Positions 7,707-11,947 of a stretch of DNA of 11,947 nucleotides are shown in pieces. This stretch comes from Methanobacteriota archaeon. Its GTDB lineage: Archaea > Thermoplasmatota > Poseidoniia > Poseidoniales > Poseidoniaceae. Each line of letters starts with the position of its first letter. Position 1 is the stretch's first letter. Where the stretch lies: contig JAACDL010000216.1 of the NCBI GenBank assembly GCA_009936765.1, positions 1-11,947 of the forward strand. The letters are read 5' to 3'. A program made the position numbers and the translations under genes. Below the pieces are notes generated by a model. It was not told where the DNA came from. It did no database searches and saw only the letters and a program-made list of their open reading frames with translations.

Positions 7707-8348
7707 ATGAAGAGAAACAATGAGGAAAATGAAATCGGTTCCATCGGAATCGGTGCAATGATTGTATTCATCGCTTTGATCTTGGTAGCAGCAGTAGCAT
7801 CTGCAGTTATCATCCAGACTGGTGAGAAACTTCAGCAAAACGCACAACAAACAGGTCAAGATACAGAACGTGAACTTGGTGGAAAGATTACCATCAACAG
7901 CGTTCTGATCAAAGACGTTACTTCCATGAGATTATCTTTTGAATCTGCACCAGGTAGTGGAGTTCTAGGTACTGAAAATATCGCATGGCAGGTTTCCTGT
8001 TCTAACGCAAACTCTGGCGGCTACAATTTCATAGCTGATGTTTTCGGAGACAATGATGTAGCAGATGCTACAAGAATAGGAGACACTTTCTTTGCTTCAG
8101 ACCCTGATTCAGATGGTTTAACTCCTGGTAACAGTGTAGCAACAATCGACCCAGGAGCAGCATATGTCGTTGACATTGTTCTTGACGGTCTAGGTGCTGA
8201 TGGAATTGATACTGCAGGAAGAGATTGTGGATTTGACGATTTAACAGTTAATGACCAAATGACTCTATGGATACACGTAGAAGGCGGCGGTTCAACTTAC
8301 GAAACGCTTTACATCTCGTCAACATCGCCAGGTACAGCATTAATCTGA
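7707..8348 (+). CDS. arlB: Archaellin (archaeal flagellin), second copy
   Basis: This is a second filament subunit of 213 residues, a tandem paralogue of the gene before it. It begins MKRNNEENEIG|SIGIG, with the predicted class III cut after Gly11 preceded by Glu-Ile rather than basic residues. Forty residues from the GSIGIG start to QQNAQQTG are identical to the first copy. The outer domain is shorter and divergent, sharing TxxxxDxGGKI-like spacing, a cysteine pair (Cys98, Cys174), a DPDSDG calcium-type loop (132-137) and EGGGSTYE near the end. It has no N-x-S/T sequon. One copy may be the major subunit and the other a minor or hook-like subunit, as in other archaea with several archaellins, but the sequence does not say which. 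A strong predicted hairpin follows the stop, which could set the level of the mRNA for the two archaellins apart from the motor genes. Confidence 0.94.
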   Translation: MKRNNEENEIGSIGIGAMIVFIALILVAAVASAVIIQTGEKLQQNAQQTGQDTERELGGKITINSVLIKDVTSMRLSFESAPGSGVLGTENIAWQVSCSNANSGGYNFIADVFGDNDVADATRIGDTFFASDPDSDGLTPGNSVATIDPGAAYVVDIVLDGLGADGIDTAGRDCGFDDLTVNDQMTLWIHVEGGGSTYETLYISSTSPGTALI

Positions 8349-8352
8349 TTTG

Positions 8353-8397
8353 ATATAGCTTCACAATCGCTTCTATTGAGGCAGTTGTAGGCTATAT
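8353..8397 (+). promoter_or_regulatory. Long predicted RNA stem-loop between archaellin and motor genes
   Basis: Nearly the whole 64-base gap folds into one hairpin. ATATAGCTT at 8353-8361 pairs with 8389-8397, ACAA at 8363-8366 with TTGT at 8385-8388, and the inner arm 8367-8373 with 8378-8384. The loop is TATT at 8374-8377. I count 19 pairs (three G-U), one bulged C at 8362 and one C-A mismatch. The GGAGGAG site of the next gene begins four bases after the stem. No T-rich tract follows, so it is less likely a simple terminator than an mRNA-end-protecting, processing or attenuating element. Confidence 0.6.
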
Positions 8398-8412
8398 TAT
8401 GGAGGAGAAAAA

Positions 8413-9225
8413 ATGGCTTGGCCATTTGGTAGCAGTGAGAGGTCTGGTGAAACACCGGGCGACCTTTCTGAGGAGCGCTTGCGCGTAATGTCTAACATTG
8501 CGATCGAGCAGGTTCCTATGCCTGATGAAGGCGAATTAACAGAAGAGGACGCTTGGACTATTGCTCCAGGCCCCACAAGAGCTCGACTGAACAGTTCGGG
8601 GTCCTTGCCGACTGCAGCATCTGCTGCTAGTCAGGTACAGACTCAGGCGAATGTTGACACATCAGGTCTTGAGCGACTAATATCAAGTCGCTTAGATATG
8701 GTGGAGGACGTTCTACGTATGGTTGAAACAAGACTGGAAGACGGTGGCACTGTCGGTGCTGTTCATTCTGGTGAATCTGGTGATTCTGCAATAGGTGATG
8801 GCGATACTATCGTCACCGCCTCTGGAGATGTAATCAGTGGAGTTTCCTCTGAACGTTTGATGTCTGAAGATTCAGCACCGCTACTAGAATTGTACGAAGC
8901 TCAGGCTTTAGCATCTAACCCCTTCCTAATCGCTCCGGCGCATTTGGGAGATGGAGTAGATGGAGCGGTCGGTGCGCCGACCGTAGCAGCACTTCTGCTG
9001 GATCATCTGTCTGGCATGGCAGCAGTCTCTTTCGCCCAAAAGGCGATGAGTTCTGGTATGCTAACTGCAGATGAAGGAAAGCATGTATTGGCAATTGTCC
9101 AAATGGCGGCCCCAGGTGATACTGAGAGCGCCCTTGAAGACCATTTGCCACACAGAGAATTGCTAACATTCTCGGCTATGATCTCCAATTGGAGACGAGC
9201 ACGAGCACTCAGAGGTGAAGAGTGA
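8413..9225 (+). CDS. ArlC/D/E-like archaellum accessory protein
   Basis: The product is 270 residues, soluble and acidic, with no signal peptide. Its position between archaellins and arlF is where euryarchaea carry arlC, arlD and arlE, which form a cytoplasmic ring linking the motor to the chemotaxis response. A short coiled coil lies at about residues 81-110 (LERLISSRLDMVEDVLRMVE), flanked by low-complexity Ser/Gly/Ala/Asp linkers. The C-terminal domain, about 155-255, holds ALASNPFLIAPAHLG, LLLDHLSGMAAVSFAQKAMS and SGMLTADEGKHVLAIVQMA. Its helix order resembles the conserved C-terminal domain of ArlD/E (one replicon-wide fusion replaces three genes). The start is set by GGAGGAG at 8401-8407. 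The assignment rests on position plus weak domain resemblance, and no separate arlC or arlE is present. Confidence 0.6.
   Translation: MAWPFGSSERSGETPGDLSEERLRVMSNIAIEQVPMPDEGELTEEDAWTIAPGPTRARLNSSGSLPTAASAASQVQTQANVDTSGLERLISSRLDMVEDVLRMVETRLEDGGTVGAVHSGESGDSAIGDGDTIVTASGDVISGVSSERLMSEDSAPLLELYEAQALASNPFLIAPAHLGDGVDGAVGAPTVAALLLDHLSGMAAVSFAQKAMSSGMLTADEGKHVLAIVQMAAPGDTESALEDHLPHRELLTFSAMISNWRRARALRGEE
9212..9218 (+). promoter_or_regulatory. Ribosome binding site deciding the arlF start
   Basis: GAGGTGA lies in the last codons of the gene before and is eight bases from the ATG at 9227. An in-frame GTG at 9215 falls inside this site and so cannot use it. The start at 9227 gives an N-terminus MGSVAVGAM, like other ArlF proteins. 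Confidence 0.75.
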
Positions 9226-9226
9226 A

Positions 9227-9883
9227 ATGGGTAGCGTAGCAGTTGGAGCCATGGTTGTAGGAACTTCCATGCTCGTAGTATTTGCATTAGCAATGGCTAC
9301 ACTCGAAGCGCAGGTGGATGATTCCATAGCGCAAATCGAGGCAACTGCTGAGCCCGTATCAATCTTCACAATTGAGGATGCGACTAACGTCGAAGGAGCG
9401 GTGGTGTCTTTCACCATCAATAATCCAGGAACAGGTTATTCATCAACGCCAGGGAATTCAACCCTTGTCGAAGTGAATGATAGTTTCGGATCCTTCAGCG
9501 CGAACCTAGTGATCTCCGGTGGTGCAGTTACAGGACTAACTGTTCTTGACCACGGATCATCGTATCTCTACGCCTCCACGTACTTTCTGGAGGTCACTGG
9601 TTCACAAAACGGCACTAATCTGAATATTACAGCCAATCTTGGAAATTTGGTTTATCTAAACATAACCAATGATGGCAGCAAAGATATCAAAACCGACTTT
9701 GCTTGGCTGTTTACTGACGGTAGCGCCCCAATAAATCTCTCAAGGAGTCATGATGGTTATTCACCGGATACCATCTTCCCTGGCGAGACTTTAGAATTCT
9801 ACTATCGCAGCGGAGCCCAAGTCGCTGTCAGTAGAATTGCTATTACGATAGATGGCGTAACTAAGTCATCATCTGTTGTCTGA
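9227..9883 (+). CDS. arlF: Archaellum stator-type protein ArlF, enlarged by an extra beta module
   Basis: ArlF is anchored by one N-terminal helix and has an outer beta-sandwich; in other archaea it binds the S-layer and, with ArlG, acts as the stator. Here 218 residues begin MGSVAVGAMVVGTSMLVVFA, an archaellin-like hydrophobic helix directly after Met-Gly. A helical linker follows (LEAQVDDSIAQIEA). The usual ArlF core is seen at the end, NITNDGSKDI, FAWLFTDG, FPGETLEFYYRSG and ISRIAITIDG-like strands (about 142-215). Between linker and core, residues about 58-140 hold an additional module: VSFTINNPGTGYSSTPG, then GGAVTGLTVLDHGSSY. This GxGY/GGAVTG repeat pattern is typical of phage tail and surface-adhesin proteins and makes the protein longer than most ArlF proteins. 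Five N-x-S/T sequons are present. It lies one base after the preceding stop, and arlG follows after nine bases. Confidence 0.8.
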   Translation: MGSVAVGAMVVGTSMLVVFALAMATLEAQVDDSIAQIEATAEPVSIFTIEDATNVEGAVVSFTINNPGTGYSSTPGNSTLVEVNDSFGSFSANLVISGGAVTGLTVLDHGSSYLYASTYFLEVTGSQNGTNLNITANLGNLVYLNITNDGSKDIKTDFAWLFTDGSAPINLSRSHDGYSPDTIFPGETLEFYYRSGAQVAVSRIAITIDGVTKSSSVV

Positions 9884-9892
9884 GGTGATTTC

Positions 9893-10387
9893 ATGGCAGA
9901 TGGTGGTGTTAGTTCAATGATTTTGCTGGTAACTTCATTGTTACTTAGCGGAGCTGCATCTGTTGTTTTACTCGAATCATGGGGCAATGTTGCTGAAGCA
10001 AATGCGGACAGTGCCTCAGGTAAAGTGGCAGACGCTGAAACTGACATCTCTTTCAGCGGTGATCGGAGCGATGTCTTACTCGACACATCAGGGGTTGACC
10101 AAGAAATAACTCTCTACTTCCAAAATTCAGGCGTTAGGTCCTTGGATAAATCTTCTTTCTCAATTTTCGTTGATGGTGTTCCTTCAGCATCAACTGGTGC
10201 TGTTACATTGTACCCTACGAATGGCGTATGGGCATCAAATTATGTTCTCGAAGTTACAGTTACAGATCCTAGTTTTAATTATTCAGACCAAGATATTGCC
10301 ACAGTTACAATTGTAGTTCAGTCGACTTCTGTAGATGGAGCCAAAGGTACCGATTCAGAAACCGCAGAGGTGAGATTGAGTGTTTGA
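9893..10387 (+). CDS. arlG: Archaellum stator-type protein ArlG
   Basis: The product is 164 residues. It begins with a single hydrophobic helix (SSMILLVTSLLLSGAASVVLL, split here by residues 7-27), then an Ala/Asp-rich linker and a beta-rich outer domain with strands such as DQEITLYFQNSG, SSFSIFVDGVPS and ASNYVLEVTVTD. This is the layout of ArlG, which sits outside the membrane and works with ArlF to hold the rotating filament against the envelope. Identification relies on this layout and its place between arlF and arlH. The preceding stop overlaps a GAGGTGA site (9882-9888), four bases before the ATG. The last eight bases overlap arlH. One N-x-S sequon (NYS) is present. Confidence 0.8.
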   Translation: MADGGVSSMILLVTSLLLSGAASVVLLESWGNVAEANADSASGKVADAETDISFSGDRSDVLLDTSGVDQEITLYFQNSGVRSLDKSSFSIFVDGVPSASTGAVTLYPTNGVWASNYVLEVTVTDPSFNYSDQDIATVTIVVQSTSVDGAKGTDSETAEVRLSV

Positions 10388-11096
10388 CGACCCACCAAAA
10401 CCAGTAGAAGACGGCTATGAGTTCACTCTCGAGCAAGACAGTTTGTCTAATGCAATGGGAGCTAGGCTACCAAATAGAAGTCTTTGGATGATTCAAGGAG
10501 ATGTTGGAGCAGGTAAATCCCTGGTAAGCCACAGATTGGTTTACGGACTACTTGAAAACGGCTCAAAATTATTAGTTATCACAACTGAACTTACTACACG
10601 TGGATGGATTGAGCAGATGGAATCCATCGGATACCCTGTTACAGAACATATTGCAAGTGGAAGACTCCTAGTATTTTCAAGATTTGGAGTAATTGCAGAA
10701 TCCAAAGATGGAGTCGATTTATTCGACGTACTGGATTCAGAAGCTGTTGAAATGGCAGACGTGGTTGTTGTAGATTCAGCCTCTGCACTAATGCCGACTG
10801 GTCTGGAAAATTCAGAACAGCAAATTGTATTACAAAAGTTGCGAAGAATTTGCAGCGAATCCCGTTCCTTACTATTGACAGTTGATCCTCATGAAATGGA
10901 TAGTAAACTATTACACAAGTTGCGTTCAACTTGCGAAGTGTTACTTGATATGAATGCGAATATGATTGGTGGAGACATAAAGAGAACAATTGTTGTAACC
11001 AGGTTTTTGCGAGCGGCAGGCCCCGTTCAATCTAGTGTTGGTTGGAGAGTTGAACCTTACATGGGCTTTATTGTAGATATCACGGCGGTGAGCTGA
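10380..11096 (+). CDS. arlH: ArlH, RecA/KaiC-like archaellum ATP-binding regulator
   Basis: ArlH is a RecA-superfamily nucleotide-binding protein at the base of the motor, where it regulates ArlI. The 238-residue product has a Walker A motif GDVGAGKS at residues 40-47, a TTELTTRGW segment (Glu70) after the second strand, and a Walker B strand VVVVDS at 128-133. The conserved order of KaiC-type domains and the standard length support the call. Translation starts at GTG 10380, not ATG. GAGGTGA at 10367-10373, six bases before it, fixes this start, which lies inside arlG (eight-base overlap). The stop TGA shares one base with the ATG of arlI, so the two partner proteins are probably made in step. 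Confidence 0.93.
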   Translation: MFDDPPKPVEDGYEFTLEQDSLSNAMGARLPNRSLWMIQGDVGAGKSLVSHRLVYGLLENGSKLLVITTELTTRGWIEQMESIGYPVTEHIASGRLLVFSRFGVIAESKDGVDLFDVLDSEAVEMADVVVVDSASALMPTGLENSEQQIVLQKLRRICSESRSLLLTVDPHEMDSKLLHKLRSTCEVLLDMNANMIGGDIKRTIVVTRFLRAAGPVQSSVGWRVEPYMGFIVDITAVS

Positions 11097-11947
11097 TGGC
11101 TGAGGAGGAACTCAAATTCCAGCGTGGCGATTTAGAATCCGTCATGGCTGCTCATCCTCACGTAGCACTTTGGGTGAAGGACTTCGAGGCTAAATATGGC
11201 AGCCGCCCTTACTATTACGGCCCTCTAGATAGGGAGGCCCGAAAGATTCAGCCAATGAATCTAATCTACATCACAAAAGAGCCGATTTTCGTTCACATGT
11301 ATCGGCCAGTTGATTCAGATGGCTCTCAAGGCCAAACGCTGTGGTTCGGATTGGAACCTCAACTAACAGACGAAGAAGAAAACATTCGTCGCACACTAAT
11401 CGAAGTTTTACTGCAAGAAGCTCCAAGTGCACCTAGTTTCACAACTGATGATGAATTCGAGAACATTCTTTCGGGAATGATTGATAGATATACAGTGTTA
11501 GACTCTGATGCTAGAACCTCAACACGCAGGCAAGGGCGCATGTGGGAAGTATTGGGAATGGATGACAAGAGAATTATTGTCACCAAGGAACAGAGAGATA
11601 GATTGCGCTACATCATTATTCGCGATTTGATTAGAAACGGTCCGTTGGAACCTCTACTTTCAGATGAGATGCTGGAAGACATACACTCTGTTGGATTGAA
11701 GCACGTACACATGGACCACAAAGTGTTCGGTATGGTCACTTCAAACATAAGATTCCGTGAAAGAGATCTTCTCGCTAGATACCTAAGAGCAATGTCCGAA
11801 AGAATTGGGCGACCAGTATCGGATAATAAACCGATTATTGATGGTGCTTTGCTAGATGGTTCACGTATTAACATCATATTTTCAGATGACGTATCAATGC
11901 TAGGTCCATCGTTCACAATCAGAAAATTCGCTGAAGAAACAATATCG
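11096..11947 (+). CDS. arlI: ArlI motor and assembly ATPase (GspE/VirB11-like), 3' end cut by window edge
   Basis: ArlI is the hexameric ATPase that both exports archaellins and drives rotation. The first 284 residues are present. The N-terminal part contains YYYGPLDREARKIQP and VHMYRP. A typical type II/IV secretion ATPase N-domain follows, with RDLIRNGPLEPLLSDEMLED near residues 175-194, RFRERDLL, then DGSRINIIF from residue 254 and GPSFTIRKF near the edge. The Walker A, Asp and Walker B boxes expected about 20-100 residues later are outside the window, so catalytic competence cannot be judged. The ATG overlaps the arlH stop by one base, with GGTGA at 11087-11091 as a likely ribosome binding site. 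arlJ would normally follow. Confidence 0.95.
   Translation, partial: MAEEELKFQRGDLESVMAAHPHVALWVKDFEAKYGSRPYYYGPLDREARKIQPMNLIYITKEPIFVHMYRPVDSDGSQGQTLWFGLEPQLTDEEENIRRTLIEVLLQEAPSAPSFTTDDEFENILSGMIDRYTVLDSDARTSTRRQGRMWEVLGMDDKRIIVTKEQRDRLRYIIIRDLIRNGPLEPLLSDEMLEDIHSVGLKHVHMDHKVFGMVTSNIRFRERDLLARYLRAMSERIGRPVSDNKPIIDGALLDGSRINIIFSDDVSMLGPSFTIRKFAEETIS

Noticed and set aside
8393..8399. TATATTA as an internal TATA box for the ArlC/D/E-like gene
   Set aside because: Initiation would fall inside the gene, and the bases are better explained as the 3' arm of the hairpin.

Overview
The window reads as archaeal DNA, most likely from a planktonic marine euryarchaeon of the Marine Group II / Poseidoniales type. 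This rests on an archaellum (arl, formerly fla) gene cluster in the order B-B-C/D/E-F-G-H-I, on GAGGTGA ribosome binding sites that fit the archaeal 16S rRNA 3' end, on TATA-type promoter elements, and on a giant secreted, Ig-repeat membrane protein. The taxon is an inference from protein style and gene order. No rRNA, tRNA, mobile element or CRISPR array is visible, and no stretch over 300 bases lacks a gene.

Region 1 (1-475): the N-terminal 102 residues of a Bcp-type peroxiredoxin run leftwards off the window. A divergent promoter region (308-475) follows, with a TATA-like element for each direction.

Region 2 (476-6846): three same-strand, overlapping genes form an apparent operon. They encode a small helical protein; a 1663-residue membrane protein with a signal peptide, about ten Ig-like/NEW3-like repeats outside, about five C-terminal membrane segments and a very acidic cytoplasmic tail; and a 322-residue soluble protein with a helical coiled-coil half and an Ig-like half. 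None is a standard archaellum component, yet they sit directly upstream of the archaellins on the same strand.

Region 3 (6847-11947): the archaellum cluster. Two tandem archaellins (arlB) are flanked by two predicted RNA hairpins (6855-6890 and 8353-8397). Then come a single ArlC/D/E-like cytoplasmic ring protein, ArlF and ArlG (pseudoperiplasmic stator-type proteins), ArlH (RecA-like nucleotide-binding regulator) and the first 284 residues of ArlI (motor/assembly ATPase). ArlJ is presumably just beyond the right edge. These genes are close-packed or overlapping, and most have a GAGGTGA-type ribosome binding site.

Together the archaellins form the filament. ArlI/ArlH, with the C/D/E protein and the missing ArlJ, form the motor and export platform. 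ArlF/ArlG would anchor it to the envelope. The most notable points are the giant Ig-repeat operon as a possible envelope anchor, an extra GxGY/GGAVTG module inside ArlF, the hairpins bracketing the archaellin genes, and archaellins with non-basic class III signal peptides, calcium-type DxDxDG loops, conserved cysteines and no N-glycosylation sequons.
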